A stretch of 64,000 nt of DNA from Deltaproteobacteria bacterium (GTDB taxonomy: Bacteria; Desulfobacterota; Desulfobacteria; Desulfobacterales; UBA5852): assembly GCA_020444045.1 (NCBI GenBank), contig JAHLLS010000004.1:216485-280484 (forward strand), written 5' to 3'. This document shows, in pieces, positions 42,618-54,309 of the stretch. Under the pieces are notes generated by a model. The model saw nothing but the letters and a program-made list of their open reading frames with translations. It was not told where the DNA came from and searched no databases. A program made the translations under genes and the position numbers. Position 1 is the first letter of the stretch. Every line of letters begins with the position of its first letter.

Positions 42618-42994
42618 CCTCTGGCCGATCTTCTATCAGGACGTTTTCTCTGGGGTTTCGATAGGGTTAATCTGGGAAGCGTAAACGGCTTTGGACAGTG
42701 ATCTTGTAAAAAAGATTATAGAAAATAAGCCGGCGGTTGATTTCGCCCGAAGCAGTGCCTAATATTTTACGTAACGCAAAGTTTAACAAGTTGTTGAGCA
42801 TTCAATCAGTGGTTTTGGATTTAATTTTCTGTTTGCTGAAAATGTTCGACGAAGTCCTCCTTCTGAAGCGCCTCTGATATAGTCATTCATACGGAATTTG
42901 TTGAGCTTCTTCCCGTCGGACTTGTTCACTCCAGATATAAATGCGTGCCCTGATGATCGTCACCGTAACCAAAACCCAAAACAAGGAGGGAAAA
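42618..42994. other. Intergenic region before small coiled-coil gene
   Basis: About 377 bases, AT-rich in the middle (42700-42850), without a gene I can support. It should carry the promoter of the gene at 42995. Confidence 0.5.
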
Positions 42995-43306
42995 ATGGAA
43001 GTAAAAGATTTCTGTTCAGCAATGGAATCCGAGATGACGGCTTGGAAAGCTAAAATGTATGACGCCATGCGCAAGATCGACAAGCTGGGCTCGGCCGAAA
43101 AGGAAAAGATCCTGATGAACGTCCAGGATCTCAACATGATCATGGACGACATGGCCCAGCGCGTGGAGCAGCTGCGGACCGAATGTCCCTCAGACTGGAG
43201 CCCCATCAAAAAAGATGTGGAACAGGGCAGTATCGACATGCGCGGTAAATACGAAGAAACCATGGATGCCATCGGCAAAGCCTCACCGGTTTCGATTGCC
43301 GGCTGA
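42995..43306 (+). CDS. Small helical coiled-coil protein
   Basis: 103 residues, almost wholly helical and rich in Lys, Glu, Asp and Met. It starts MEVKDFCSAMESEMTAWKAK and ends with WSPIKKDVEQGSIDMRGKYE and a short tail. The Trp-led final helix resembles sll1863-type small stress proteins, but that is only a loose likeness. It has a very strong ribosome site (AAGGAGGG) and its own perfect terminator, which points to high expression as a single gene. Function is unknown. Confidence 0.75.
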   Translation: MEVKDFCSAMESEMTAWKAKMYDAMRKIDKLGSAEKEKILMNVQDLNMIMDDMAQRVEQLRTECPSDWSPIKKDVEQGSIDMRGKYEETMDAIGKASPVSIAG

Positions 43307-43329
43307 TGGCACACGGCCCTACATGATGG

Positions 43330-43361
43330 CATGGCCGAACGAATTCGTTCGGCCATGTTTT
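43330..43361 (+). terminator. Perfect rho-independent terminator
   Basis: catggccgaacgaa (43330-43343) pairs exactly with ttcgttcggccatg (43344-43357), followed by TTTTCC. It ends the small coiled-coil gene; an epimerase gene converges from the right. Confidence 0.8.
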
Positions 43362-43412
43362 CCGTGATTTAAACGAAGCGCATTTCCACCGCCCGCCAAA
43401 TGTTCCCGCCCT

Positions 43413-44402
43413 TCATCTGACGGCGTTGATCAAAACGCCGCTTTCCATTCCGGCCGCCACTGCCGCCGGAATACCATCGTAAATGGTTGGATAACGTGGC
43501 GCCAGCCCGAGATCTTGCCATAAAAGGTCCGGTTCGACGGCTAAATTGAAATTGTAGGTGCGCACTGCCCCCGGTGTCTCCAGCCCCGGATTGGGCCTGA
43601 TGCTTCGGAAGGGGGTCAGCAGGGCCGTGGCCAGCAGGGCCAGCCATTGGGGCATCCGGAGGACTCGGGCCTTCGGGTAGTGCGGTTTGACATGGTTCAG
43701 GAAATCGTTCCAGGTGGACGGCCGGCGGTCGCCGAAGGGCAGGATGCCGGTATAGGCCTGTTCGGCACAGGCGATGATGGCCCGTGCCGCATCCGTGACG
43801 TGGAGGTGGGTGTAGATGTTTTTGCCCATGCCCGGTAGGATCAGGCGGCCGGCCTGCAACTGGCGAAAGTACAGATCCCGCAAGCCGTAAACATGCGGCA
43901 AACGAAGGGCGGCAAACGCGATGCCGGCGGACGCGGCCATCTTTGACAGTTGTTTTTCGGTGTCCACTTTAATGCGTCCGTAATCGAGGACCGGATTGAC
44001 CGGTGTTGCGGCATTCACCGGGAAAGGACTTCCGCTGTAGACGAGCAGGCTCGAACTGTAGACGAAACTTTTGATGCCGGCCTCGATGCCGGCCTGCATC
44101 AGGGCCAGAGATCCCTCCAGTATGGAAGGCTTCAGGATGGCGTAAGACTCGAAGGTGGCCCGCGCCCCAAGGTGGACGATGCCGTCCACGCCTTTAACCG
44201 CTTGTTTGAGGCTGCTGGGCTTTCGGAGATCGGCGATGACAAAATCTGCATCGAAATGACAGATGTCGCAGTCATCACCCGCCTGGCGAATCATCAGGCG
44301 GGGGCGATAGCCGCCGAGGGAAAGCTGGCGGGACACTTCGTGGCCGATGAATCCCGAAGCGCCCGTGACCAGCAACTTCATTTTTTTTGTGTTGAACGTC
44401 AT
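43413..44402 (-). CDS. NAD-dependent epimerase/dehydratase family protein
   Basis: Extended short-chain dehydrogenase of about 329 residues. The Rossmann motif is LLVTGASGFIGHEVSRQL, and the region DGIVHLGARATFESY contacts the cofactor. The catalytic Ser/Tyr/Lys are in YSSSLLVYSG and DYGRIKVDTEK (YxxxK form). C-terminal LRLPHVYGLRD is the usual substrate-side motif. The ATG at 44402 (MTFNTKKMKLL) has AGGAG 10 bases upstream; the ATG at 44381 (MKLLVTGASG) is the minimal domain start but has no ribosome site. It follows ftsH by about 57 bases. The substrate is probably a nucleotide sugar or steroid-like compound; not resolved. Confidence 0.82.
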   Translation of the reverse strand: MTFNTKKMKLLVTGASGFIGHEVSRQLSLGGYRPRLMIRQAGDDCDICHFDADFVIADLRKPSSLKQAVKGVDGIVHLGARATFESYAILKPSILEGSLALMQAGIEAGIKSFVYSSSLLVYSGSPFPVNAATPVNPVLDYGRIKVDTEKQLSKMAASAGIAFAALRLPHVYGLRDLYFRQLQAGRLILPGMGKNIYTHLHVTDAARAIIACAEQAYTGILPFGDRRPSTWNDFLNHVKPHYPKARVLRMPQWLALLATALLTPFRSIRPNPGLETPGAVRTYNFNLAVEPDLLWQDLGLAPRYPTIYDGIPAAVAAGMESGVLINAVR

Positions 44403-44459
44403 GACCTGCATGCTCCTGTGGCCTGAAAGCACCCCGATTTAACAAGCGTGTTCATCTGC

Positions 44460-46322
44460 TCAGGCGGGGACCCTCTCTGTTTTGACCTCCGGTGCCGTGG
44501 AATGGCTGTCGTTTGTTTTCGATTTAACCGATTTCATGAGATCTGCCAGTGCCGGCCCTTCGATGACTTCGTTCTCCAGCAGCTGGCTGGCGGTTTGTTT
44601 GAGCAGATCCATATTCTTTCTCAGGATGGCCAGGGCAACTGCATACTGGTCATCGATAATGCGCCGCACTTCTTCATCGATGATCTGGGCGGTCTCATCA
44701 CTGTATTCACCGCGGGCTTCCGGCATTGGGTTGAGGAACTGCGGCTGCCGTTTGTGGGCGAAATACACCTGCCCCAACCGTTCGCTCATGCCGTACTCTT
44801 TCACCATGCTGCGGGCCATGTCGGTGGCGCGCGAAAGGTCGTTGTGGGCACCGGTGGAGATATCGTTGAAGACGAGCTCCTCGGCGGCCCGGCCGCCCAA
44901 CAGGGTCGCAATACGGTCGTTGAGTTCGGTTTTCCGCATCAGAAAGCGTTCTTCCGTCGGGACCTGCATGGTGTAGCCCAGAGCGGCAATGCCCCGCGGT
45001 ATGATGGATATCTTCTGGACCGGATCGGTCCCGGGCAGGGCCATGGCCACGATGGCATGACCCAACTCGTGGTGGGCCACAATTTCTTTTTCGGCAGGAT
45101 TGATCAGACGGTTTTTTTTCTCCAATCCGGCCACCACGCGTTCGACGGCTTCTTCAATCTCCGCCATTCCGAGACGCTCTTTGTTGCGCCGGACCGCCAG
45201 AAGGGCGGCTTCATTGACGAGGTTGGCCAGATCCGCACCGACCATGCCGGCGGTCATGCCGGCGATTTTTTCAGCATCGATAACGCCTTCGGTTTCCACC
45301 TTGTCGAGGTAGATTTTCAGGATGTCGGTCCGGCCGCTTTTGTCCGGTCGGTCGACAAGCACCTGGCGGTCGAAGCGCCCCGGCCGCAGCAGGGCGGGGT
45401 CCAGAATCTCCGGCCGATTGGTCGCGGCCATCAGAATGACACCGACATTCGGGTCGAAGCCATCGAGCTCGACCAGCAGCTGGTTCAAGGTCTGTTCTCT
45501 TTCATCGTGACCGCCGGCCATGCCGATGCCCCGGGCCTTGCCCAATGCATCCAGCTCGTCGATGAATATGATACAAGGCGCTTTTTCTTTGGCTTCTTTG
45601 AACAGGTCTCTTACACGTGCGGCACCCAGGCCGACAAACATTTCAACGAACTCGGATCCGCTCAGGCTGAAAAAGGGTACGCCGCTTTCTCCCGCCACGG
45701 CTTTCGCCAACAGTGTTTTGCCGGTGCCGGGAGGGCCAACCAGCAGGATGCCGCGGGGGATTTGTCCCCCGACACGGGTGTAGCGTCCCGGCTCCTGGAG
45801 GAAGGAGGTCACCTCTTCAAGCTCCTGCCGGGCTTCGTCCACGCCGGCGGCATCCTTGAAGCGGATCGAGACATCATCCTCCATGTAGATCTTGGCCTTG
45901 TTTTTGCCAATGGTCATAAATCCGGATTGCTGCTGGAACCGGCGCATCATGAACATCCAGATACCAAAGAACAAGGCAATCGGTATCACCCAGGACATGA
46001 TGGTGCCCAGGAAATTCGATTCGATCCTGCCGGAATAGGTGACATTGTTCTCTTCCAGCAGCTCGGAAATGCCCGGATCCACACGCACCGTTCGGAACAG
46101 CGCGCCCTTGTCGGAACTGCCGTCGGAGGGGGTCATGCGGCCTTGGATATCGTTTTCCGAAATGGCAATTTCGGCCACCTTGCCTTCTTTCACCAGTTTG
46201 ACAAACTCGCTGTAGGGGATGTTTTCCACCATCAGGGCCGAGGCGATCATGTTATGGAGCAACAGGACCAGCCATACCCCCAGGAGCACATACCACAGGG
46301 AAAATTTGTGTTGTTTTTCCAT
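44460..46322 (-). CDS. ftsH: ATP-dependent zinc metalloprotease FtsH
   Basis: 620-residue membrane-anchored AAA+ protease. The first TM is at about 9-30, a periplasmic domain at about 31-105, and the second TM ([19 protein letters not shown]) at about 108-126. The AAA+ domain has Walker A GPPGTGKT, pore-loop [13 protein letters not shown], Walker [12 protein letters not shown] and second-region-of-homology [20 protein letters not shown]. The zinc site is HHELGHA, with the third ligand in [12 protein letters not shown]. It degrades misfolded membrane proteins and regulatory proteins. It lies 103 bases after lon in the same direction, forming a protease cluster. Confidence 0.95.
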   Translation of the reverse strand: MEKQHKFSLWYVLLGVWLVLLLHNMIASALMVENIPYSEFVKLVKEGKVAEIAISENDIQGRMTPSDGSSDKGALFRTVRVDPGISELLEENNVTYSGRIESNFLGTIMSWVIPIALFFGIWMFMMRRFQQQSGFMTIGKNKAKIYMEDDVSIRFKDAAGVDEARQELEEVTSFLQEPGRYTRVGGQIPRGILLVGPPGTGKTLLAKAVAGESGVPFFSLSGSEFVEMFVGLGAARVRDLFKEAKEKAPCIIFIDELDALGKARGIGMAGGHDEREQTLNQLLVELDGFDPNVGVILMAATNRPEILDPALLRPGRFDRQVLVDRPDKSGRTDILKIYLDKVETEGVIDAEKIAGMTAGMVGADLANLVNEAALLAVRRNKERLGMAEIEEAVERVVAGLEKKNRLINPAEKEIVAHHELGHAIVAMALPGTDPVQKISIIPRGIAALGYTMQVPTEERFLMRKTELNDRIATLLGGRAAEELVFNDISTGAHNDLSRATDMARSMVKEYGMSERLGQVYFAHKRQPQFLNPMPEARGEYSDETAQIIDEEVRRIIDDQYAVALAILRKNMDLLKQTASQLLENEVIEGPALADLMKSVKSKTNDSHSTAPEVKTERVPA

Positions 46323-46425
46323 GGGTCATCCTTTCAGTTGTTGTTCAACATGATCCCTATCCAACGGTGCGCAATCACGATTACGGTCAATGGCTGTGGT
46401 GTTGCGCCGGCCAATCGGGTTCCGT

Positions 46426-48927
46426 CTATCCCTGGCATGTCACGGGTGCCGGTCGCGGATCGCATGCTTCGTGACCGGTCTGTTTTTTCATCCTCGCCTC
46501 GCTATCGCGCTGGTTTGGGGGCCTTTCGGAATCCAGTGCCGTCGCTATGACCCCATCGATCCGGTCGGCGGGGATAAACGTCATGGCGTTGCGCACCTCC
46601 GCCGGGAGTTCCTCGAGATCCTGCTCGTTGCGTTTGGGCAGGATAACGGTGGTCAACCCGGCCCGGTGGGCGGCCAAGACTTTCATTTTGATGCCCCCAA
46701 CCGGGAGCACCCGGCCGCGCAGGGTTATTTCACCGGTGATGCCCACATCGCTGCGGACCGGCTGGCGGGTGAACAAACTCGCCAGCGCCATCACCATGGC
46801 GACCCCCGCGGAGGGGCCGTCCTTGGGCAAGGCCCCGGCCGGGACATGCAGGTGGACATCCGAATGCTCAAATTCCGCCGGATCGATGGCGAGCTCCTGC
46901 GCTTTGGAACGCACATAGCTGTGCGCAATTTCGGCGCTTTCCTTCATCACATCCCCCAGTTGCCCGGTTAAAGTCAACCGACCCTTGCCCGCCATCCGGG
47001 ATGCTTCGATGTAGAGAATATCGCCACCCACCGATGTCACCGCCAGGCCGGTCGCAATTCCGGGCAGACTGATGACTTCCGATTTTTCAGCCGTGAAGCG
47101 CTCTTTTTTAAGGTATTCACGAACCATCTTGGCGGTGATGACCACGTGTGACCAGTCTTTCTCGTTCAAGTGGACAATGCTTTTGCGACAGATGGCGGCC
47201 AGGTGGCGATCGAGGTTGCGCACGCCGGTTTCCCGGGTGTAATCCTGAATGATTTTGTAGATGGCGTCATCAATAAAGGTGACCTCATCCTCGCGCAGAC
47301 CGTGGGCGCTGAGCTGGCGTGGTATCAGGTGCCGTTTGGCGATCTGCAGCTTTTCCGTTTCAGTATAGCCATCGAGTTGAATGATTTCCATCCGGTCTCG
47401 AAGCGCCACCGGTATCGTATCGAGCTGATTGGCCGTGGCAAGAAAGATGACGTCGCTCAGATCAAAATCCACATCCAGATAGTGGTCGCGGAAGGCGCTG
47501 TTCTGTGCCGGGTCCAGTACTTCGAGTAAGGCGCTGCTTGGGTCCCCCCGCCAGTCCTGACCCACTTTGTCGATTTCATCCAGCATGAATACTGGGTTGC
47601 GGGTACCCGCCCGTTTGATCGCCTGGATGATGCGTCCCGGCATGGCCCCGACGTAGGTCCGACGGTGACCTCTGATTTCAGCTTCGTCTCTGACCCCTCC
47701 CAAGCTCATGCGCGTGAACTCCCGGCCCAGGGCGCGGGCCACACTGCGCCCCAGGCTGGTCTTGCCAACCCCGGGGGGGCCGGTGAGGCAGAGGATAACG
47801 CCCAGCGCCGTTTGTTCATCCGGCTGACGATCCGCCTCACGATATTTCATCAAACTGCGAACAGCGATAAACTCGACCAGGCGCTCCTTGACCTCTTCCA
47901 GCCCATAGTGGTCATCATCGAGAATCCTGCGGGCAGCGGCTACATCGCCATTGTCTTTGCTGGTATGTGTCCAGGGAAGGTCGAGCAACCACTCGAGATA
48001 GGTTTTGATCATGGGGTATTCGGCGGACTGAGGGGACATTTGCTGCAAGCGCCCCAGCTCACGCCGCGCTTCCTTGAGGGCTTCCTCGGGCATTCCCGCA
48101 TCTTCGATGCGCTGGCTGAAGTCATCCACCTCCTCCGGCGTATCATCCGACTCTCCCAGTTCTTTTTTGATCGCTGCCAACTGCTGCCGCAACAAATACT
48201 CCCGTTTGGATTTGTCCATCTTTTCGCGAACCTCCGTCTGGATTCTCTTTCCCATGTCGAGCATTTCTTTTTCGTGGGAAAGCAGCGACAACAATTCGCG
48301 TATTTTCTGGTTCAAGCTGTCGATTTCGAGCAGCGATTGGCGAATCTCCGTGGTCAGGTCCAGATTGAACGCGGTCACATAGGCCAGCTGGAGCGGGTCC
48401 TTTATCCGGGTAATCGCGTTTGCGGCCTCTTCAGGAATGTGCGGCGTCAGTGCCATTACGCCTTTGACGGCTTCTCTCAGTTCACGCTCCAGGGCCTCCA
48501 TTTCAAGATCGGATTCAACAATTTCCGGCGCCAGCAAAATTTTTGCCTTGAGGTAGGCGCCTTCGGTCTGCCAGGTGGATACCCGAAATCGATTGAGCCC
48601 CTTCAACAGCACGACCAGCACCCCTTCGTCGTTTGTATGGGTATGCAAAATTTTGGCGACAGTGCCTACTTCGTATAGCTCACCCGGTACCGGTTTCTCG
48701 ATGTCCGGGGATTTAGCCGTCAATAGTCCGACGACACGGTCTTTTTTCATCGCATCATCGATCAGAGTGGCGGTTGTCATGGAAACCATAAACGGCACTT
48801 TCATCCGTGGAAAAGCGACCAAGCTGCGGATCGGCAATATCGGCAGCGTATCCGGAACCGTTCCGGTGTCCGTCTCGCGATTCGGGGATGTTATATCGAT
48901 GGGGTTGTCATCCAGGATCATTTTCAT
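46426..48927 (-). CDS. lon: ATP-dependent protease Lon (first of two)
   Basis: 833-residue LonA-type protease. The N-terminal substrate domain starts at LPILPIRSLVAFPRM. The AAA+ module has Walker [10 protein letters not shown] and Walker B VFMLDEIDKVG. The C-terminal protease domain has the catalytic Ser in KDGPSAGV and the Lys in GGIKMKVLAAHRAG. The final tail (DSEARMKKQTGHEACDPR) is not conserved. A second Lon is at 61408-63846; the two differ clearly in sequence. Start ATG 48927 follows GAGGTGG. The promoter region is shared with a divergent CarH-like regulator and carries a triple direct repeat. Confidence 0.95.
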   Translation of the reverse strand: MKMILDDNPIDITSPNRETDTGTVPDTLPILPIRSLVAFPRMKVPFMVSMTTATLIDDAMKKDRVVGLLTAKSPDIEKPVPGELYEVGTVAKILHTHTNDEGVLVVLLKGLNRFRVSTWQTEGAYLKAKILLAPEIVESDLEMEALERELREAVKGVMALTPHIPEEAANAITRIKDPLQLAYVTAFNLDLTTEIRQSLLEIDSLNQKIRELLSLLSHEKEMLDMGKRIQTEVREKMDKSKREYLLRQQLAAIKKELGESDDTPEEVDDFSQRIEDAGMPEEALKEARRELGRLQQMSPQSAEYPMIKTYLEWLLDLPWTHTSKDNGDVAAARRILDDDHYGLEEVKERLVEFIAVRSLMKYREADRQPDEQTALGVILCLTGPPGVGKTSLGRSVARALGREFTRMSLGGVRDEAEIRGHRRTYVGAMPGRIIQAIKRAGTRNPVFMLDEIDKVGQDWRGDPSSALLEVLDPAQNSAFRDHYLDVDFDLSDVIFLATANQLDTIPVALRDRMEIIQLDGYTETEKLQIAKRHLIPRQLSAHGLREDEVTFIDDAIYKIIQDYTRETGVRNLDRHLAAICRKSIVHLNEKDWSHVVITAKMVREYLKKERFTAEKSEVISLPGIATGLAVTSVGGDILYIEASRMAGKGRLTLTGQLGDVMKESAEIAHSYVRSKAQELAIDPAEFEHSDVHLHVPAGALPKDGPSAGVAMVMALASLFTRQPVRSDVGITGEITLRGRVLPVGGIKMKVLAAHRAGLTTVILPKRNEQDLEELPAEVRNAMTFIPADRIDGVIATALDSERPPNQRDSEARMKKQTGHEACDPRPAPVTCQG

Positions 48928-49000
48928 GTGGCCACCTCATCCTTCATATATGGGTTCAGCCGCGGTTACCTTCAGCTGACGATTCACTTTAACAGATATT

Positions 49001-49029
49001 GTAAACAAATAGTAAACATAATGTTGACA
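49001..49029. promoter_or_regulatory. Three direct repeats at exact 11-bp spacing: CarH-like operator
   Basis: GTAAACA (49001-49007), GTAAACA (49012-49018) and GTTGACA (49023-49029) recur every 11 bp on the plus strand, in the lon/carH-like intergenic region. As I recall, the CarH tetramer binds DNA through head-to-tail domains on three 11-bp direct repeats, so the match in number and spacing is notable. The third repeat contains the -35 hexamer of the regulator's promoter. Confidence 0.75.
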
Positions 49030-49052
49030 AGATCAAATTATTTTTTTACTAT
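49024..49052 (+). promoter_or_regulatory. Sigma-70 promoter of the CarH-like gene, predicted leaderless
   Basis: TTGACA (49024-49029), a 17-base spacer and TACTAT (49047-49052). The start point falls at about 49059, exactly the A of the ATG, and there is no Shine-Dalgarno. The -35 overlaps the third direct repeat, so binding should repress. Confidence 0.65.
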
Positions 49053-49058
49053 CTGGCA

Positions 49059-50033
49059 ATGGAAACCCCAATTTCACACCCCATCCGGTATGTTGCCCTG
49101 CAAACCGGCTTGAAACCCTATCTCATCCGAACCTGGGAGGTGCGCTATCGCGCTGTTTGCCCCAAGCGGACCGACAGCAACCGTCGTCTTTACTCCGATG
49201 ACGATGTCAAACGGCTAAAATTGTTGAAGATGGCGGTTGATTGCGGCCATGCCATTTCCTCGGTCGTACCGCTGAGCAATCAGGACCTCCAGGCATTGGT
49301 TGCGCAGGCCCGCAATGACCGCCAAGGGCCTGATGCTTTCGGTTCGACGGTATCAAGCGGACCCCGGGACATGGCACAGCATGTGGTGGCGCATACGGTG
49401 GAATCGGCACTGGCCCGCATCATTCAGTTGGATCCCCATGGGCTCGAGGGCGTCCTCAGCGAGGCTGCCGTGGAATTGCCGCAGCAGGCATTTCTGCAGT
49501 CCGTTATCGTTCCGATTTTTACGCGAATCGGTGAGCTATGGCGGTCCGGAGAATTGAAGATCGTCAATGAGCATATGGCTTCGGCGATTGTTCGATCGAT
49601 GCTGTGGGATATGCTGCGATCCATCGAAATCAGCGAAACGGCCCCCCGGATTGTCGTTGCGACACCCGTCGGTCACTGGCATGAACTGGGCGCCCTGATT
49701 TCGGCGCTGGCCGCCGCGGAATCCGGCTGGCGGGCATTGTACTTCGGCCCCAACCTTCCTGCGGAAGAGATTGGTTATGCGGTCAAGAAATGTGATGCCG
49801 CCGCCTTGACCCTGAGTATCGGCCATTGTCTCAAAGACACGACACTCCCCTCTGAACTGTTGAGGATCCGTCGTTCGGTGGGGTGCCGGATACCAATTTT
49901 TATCGGTGGCGAGGGCGTTGTTTCTGTCAGGCAAACAGCCGCTAAAATCAAAGCTGTCGTTGTGGACGATCTCACGGCGTTCCGTGATCAACTTGAACGG
50001 TTCATTCGTGATTTGCCTGACGGATCGTCATAG
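49059..50033 (+). CDS. CarH/LitR-like MerR-family regulator with B12-binding domain
   Basis: 324 residues. The N-terminal MerR-type winged HTH (about 7-70: HPIRYVALQTGLKPYLIRTW) is followed by a four-helix cobalamin cap (about 110-195) and a B12-binding Rossmann domain (about 197-320). The AdoCbl photoreceptor signature W-x9-EH is intact: W161 with E171-H172. The lower-ligand motif is GHWHELG (205-211, H208). The residue after W161 is Arg, where T. thermophilus CarH has the His that I recall forms the light-state bis-His adduct. CarH proteins repress in the dark and release DNA on light. It is divergent from lon-ftsH, with three 11-bp repeats between. Confidence 0.88.
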   Translation: METPISHPIRYVALQTGLKPYLIRTWEVRYRAVCPKRTDSNRRLYSDDDVKRLKLLKMAVDCGHAISSVVPLSNQDLQALVAQARNDRQGPDAFGSTVSSGPRDMAQHVVAHTVESALARIIQLDPHGLEGVLSEAAVELPQQAFLQSVIVPIFTRIGELWRSGELKIVNEHMASAIVRSMLWDMLRSIEISETAPRIVVATPVGHWHELGALISALAAAESGWRALYFGPNLPAEEIGYAVKKCDAAALTLSIGHCLKDTTLPSELLRIRRSVGCRIPIFIGGEGVVSVRQTAAKIKAVVVDDLTAFRDQLERFIRDLPDGSS

Positions 50034-50074
50034 AGCGCCAGGCCGGATCGATCGATTTTTTGGCGCGCCATGAC

Positions 50075-50305
50075 TTAATATCGATTGGCGCGTGCGTGTT
50101 TTCCTTTGAGCACCTTCGTTATGTCCATCAGCAGGTCGAAGGCATCGCTTTCGTTCAGGCGAATGGTCTGCCCGGTTGAATTCAACACCATGCAAATTCT
50201 GTTGTCCCGCTCGATCGAGGTCGATGGCTTCCGGTCGTAATAGACCTTCAATCTTTTGGTATCATTGCCATTATAAACTTTTCGGATCACGTTGCCATTT
50301 GTCAT
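50075..50305 (-). CDS. Small hypothetical protein
   Basis: 76 residues, basic in the first half (VIRKVYNGNDTKRLKVYYDR), then SIERDNRICMVLNSTGQTIR and a helical C-terminus LLMDITKVLKGKHARANRY. The ATG at 50305 is 7 bases after AAGGAG; the in-frame ATG at 50311 is too close to that site. The sequence looks like a short beta-rich domain. I do not recognise the family. Confidence 0.6.
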   Translation of the reverse strand: MTNGNVIRKVYNGNDTKRLKVYYDRKPSTSIERDNRICMVLNSTGQTIRLNESDAFDLLMDITKVLKGKHARANRY

Positions 50306-50404
50306 CGTCATACTCCTTAAGCCGTGAATTCGCTGTTCAAACAGATATTTTCCCTGACCTGACCCGTCATCGCTTGGATTGCCGGTCAGATCGTCGGCGT
50401 AGTT

Positions 50405-50692
50405 TTATTCAACCTTAACGCCGTGCACATTCAGGAATGTATTCCATTCATCTTCACTGATGGAACCGTCTTTGTTGCTATCGATCATGTCAAAACCAGC
50501 ACGCAGCTGCTTGGTCTGGCTGTCACGGTATTCCTCAAATGAGAGCGTCCTGTCCTGATTGGCATCCATCTCGTTCATATTCCAGGATGGCATCGAGCTA
50601 CCATGGCCTAAGTAATGATGCCCGGCCCAGGCCCATGAAGATGCAAAAAAAAGGAAGGCTGTGATGGTGATGGTGGAAAGTTTGAATGACAT
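50405..50692 (-). CDS. Secreted EF-hand calcium-binding protein
   Basis: 95 residues. A signal peptide is visible (MSFKLSTITITAFLFFASSW plus AWA, cleavage about residue 23). Two EF-hand loops follow, DANQDRTLSFEE and DSNKDGSISEDE, each with acidic ligands at the expected positions 1, 3, 5 and 12. The first loop has Arg at loop position 6, usually Gly. AAAGGAAC precedes the ATG. It is periplasmic or exported. It is single, upstream of a long intergenic region. Role unknown; calcium buffering or sensing. Confidence 0.82.
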   Translation of the reverse strand: MSFKLSTITITAFLFFASSWAWAGHHYLGHGSSMPSWNMNEMDANQDRTLSFEEYRDSQTKQLRAGFDMIDSNKDGSISEDEWNTFLNVHGVKVE

Positions 50693-50909
50693 GGTCTGTT
50701 CCTTTGTTTAATTTTTTAGGTAAATATTGAGTTTAGTGTTTATAGTATGTTTATATTAGTGATGAGGCCATGCTTGTCAACAGCATGCTGAACTAAAATG
50801 GGGGCGCACCTCTCATCCTGTCATGCTGGAATCGGTGCAGATTACCCCAAAAGATTTTTGCATGAGGGCGATCGAAATGGGAGTTGACTAAAAAGAAATA
50901 AGTGTTTAT

Positions 50910-50924
50910 TGATAATAATTATCA
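50910..50924. promoter_or_regulatory. Perfect 7-1-7 Fur/PerR-family box
   Basis: TGATAAT-A-ATTATCA is a perfect 7-1-7 palindrome identical to the core Fur-family consensus. It lies about 90 bp upstream of the perR-like relic and 600 bp upstream of katG, where an autoregulatory PerR or Fur site would be expected. Confidence 0.75.
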
Positions 50925-51002
50925 TTTAAAGCGTACAAACAAAACGCTGACAAACCATAAATACGGATTTGACGTCATCATTCTGAAGTTTTTCGGGCAA
51001 AG

Positions 51003-51270
51003 AGTCTTGCAACCGTTTACAGAAACATTATACGGATGAATTCCCTTGGCGAAGTTCTTGAGCCGGGGTCCCGGATGGGAGCAACCGCTATGACGGCAAT
51101 AAACCCTATCCTCATCCTCGCGAAATCTCCACCAAATGCGAACAGATTATTGATCCGGATCTGGGCGGTCTTGAAGAATCGAAAAAGAGGTTGCCAAAGC
51201 GACCGGTTTTCAGATTCACAATCATCGGTTTGATTTTTTCGGAATCTGCCGGGATTGCCAGTCGCGTTAA
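51003..51270 (+). pseudogene. perR: Frameshifted perR (Fur-family peroxide regulator) relic
   Basis: Three reading frames together give the C-terminal two thirds of a PerR/Fur protein. Frame 1 from 51003 has SLATVYRNI, the family hallmark at the end of the DNA-binding helix. Frame 2 from 51074 has DGSNRYDGNKPYPHP and IIDPDLGGLEE. Frame 3 from 51181 has EKEVAKATGFQIHNHRFDFF and GICRDCQSR before TAA at 51268. At least two frameshifts separate the parts, and the N-terminal third is not recognisable. The position directly upstream of katG and downstream of a Fur-type box fits a former PerR-KatG unit. Confidence 0.75.
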
Positions 51271-51498
51271 GCAAATTTTTCTGAAAATGCTGCATCACTC
51301 AACTATCCGTATCTTCAAAATTTCGGTTGACAGGTAGCCTCTAACCCGGGTCGGGAACGCGGCTGGAAAGCGCATTTGGAAAGATATAAATCAGCCGCAG
51401 CGTGACAGTTGTTACCTCAATCGTTTGTTAAGGCCGGTAGCAATTTTTTAACTCAACATGCACCGAAACGCAGTCGATCACATCAGCGCGGTGCCTAA

Positions 51499-53685
<2,187 letters not shown>

Positions 53686-53768
53686 TCGCAGTATAAACGT
53701 CTTATTGGGGTTCGCAAGATAATTTAACGGATGCCCCGAAACCCGCGCCAAGCCTGAGGCATACAACA

Positions 53769-53809
53769 AGGGCGGCGTTTCACAACCATCTGAAACGCCG
53801 CCCTATTTT
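53769..53809 (+). terminator. Rho-independent terminator of katG
   Basis: agggcggcgtttca (53769-53782) pairs exactly with tgaaacgccgccct (53791-53804), followed by ATTTTTAGG. Confidence 0.9.
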
Positions 53810-54309
53810 TAGGCCCATAGAGTCCCATAGTTTCCGAATCGGAGCCAACAACACATAAGGTCTTCAGGGGGGGCACCTCCTACCTTGCGCCCGACCGTAC
53901 CGCCGCAATTGGCGACGAAGGCTAAAGACCAGCCTTTTAACCTCCCCCAGCTCAGACATCATGCGGATCCATCCTGAAGGAGAAGGGCATATGAGCCTCG
54001 CACAGCTTCAGCGGTGACTGCGCCACGACCACAAGAAAACCACAGAAATATCTGCAGGACACATTAAGATGGGAACTAAGAAACCAACGGACTGCCTGGC
54101 TGACTTCTTGAAGGACAAATCAGTCTACTCCCGTTTGGTAGACGTTATTCGCACTGGCGACCCATGAGTTGGGCTGGTAGCGTCTGCCAAATCGTCTATC
54201 CATGATCCTCCAGCGCTATCCTGCTGGGGGCGGTTTGATGATGCAAAAGACCTTCCCTAAGCTGCCAACAAAATTTGCTATTGACAGATTTTAAAAAAGT
54301 TCACTAAAT
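53810..54309. other. Gene-free stretch between katG and lactate permease
   Basis: About 500 bases with no gene I can support. Two tiny frames (MSLAQLQR at about 53991, after AAGGAGAAGGG, and a 32-codon frame at about 54069) have no recognisable relatives. Some of the sequence may be gene debris, but I could not identify it. Confidence 0.5.

Noticed and set aside
44448..46550. 700-codon open frame antisense to ftsH
   Set aside because: The opposite strand encodes a complete FtsH with all catalytic motifs; the antisense product has no recognisable features or ribosome site.
51017..51298. Minus-strand 93-codon frame over the perR relic
   Set aside because: The plus strand carries ordered Fur-family pieces in three frames, which explains the sequence better.
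54069..54167. 32-codon frame MGTKKPTDCLADFLKDKSVY...
   Set aside because: Complete but very short, no ribosome site, no recognisable family; recorded only as part of a gene-free stretch.
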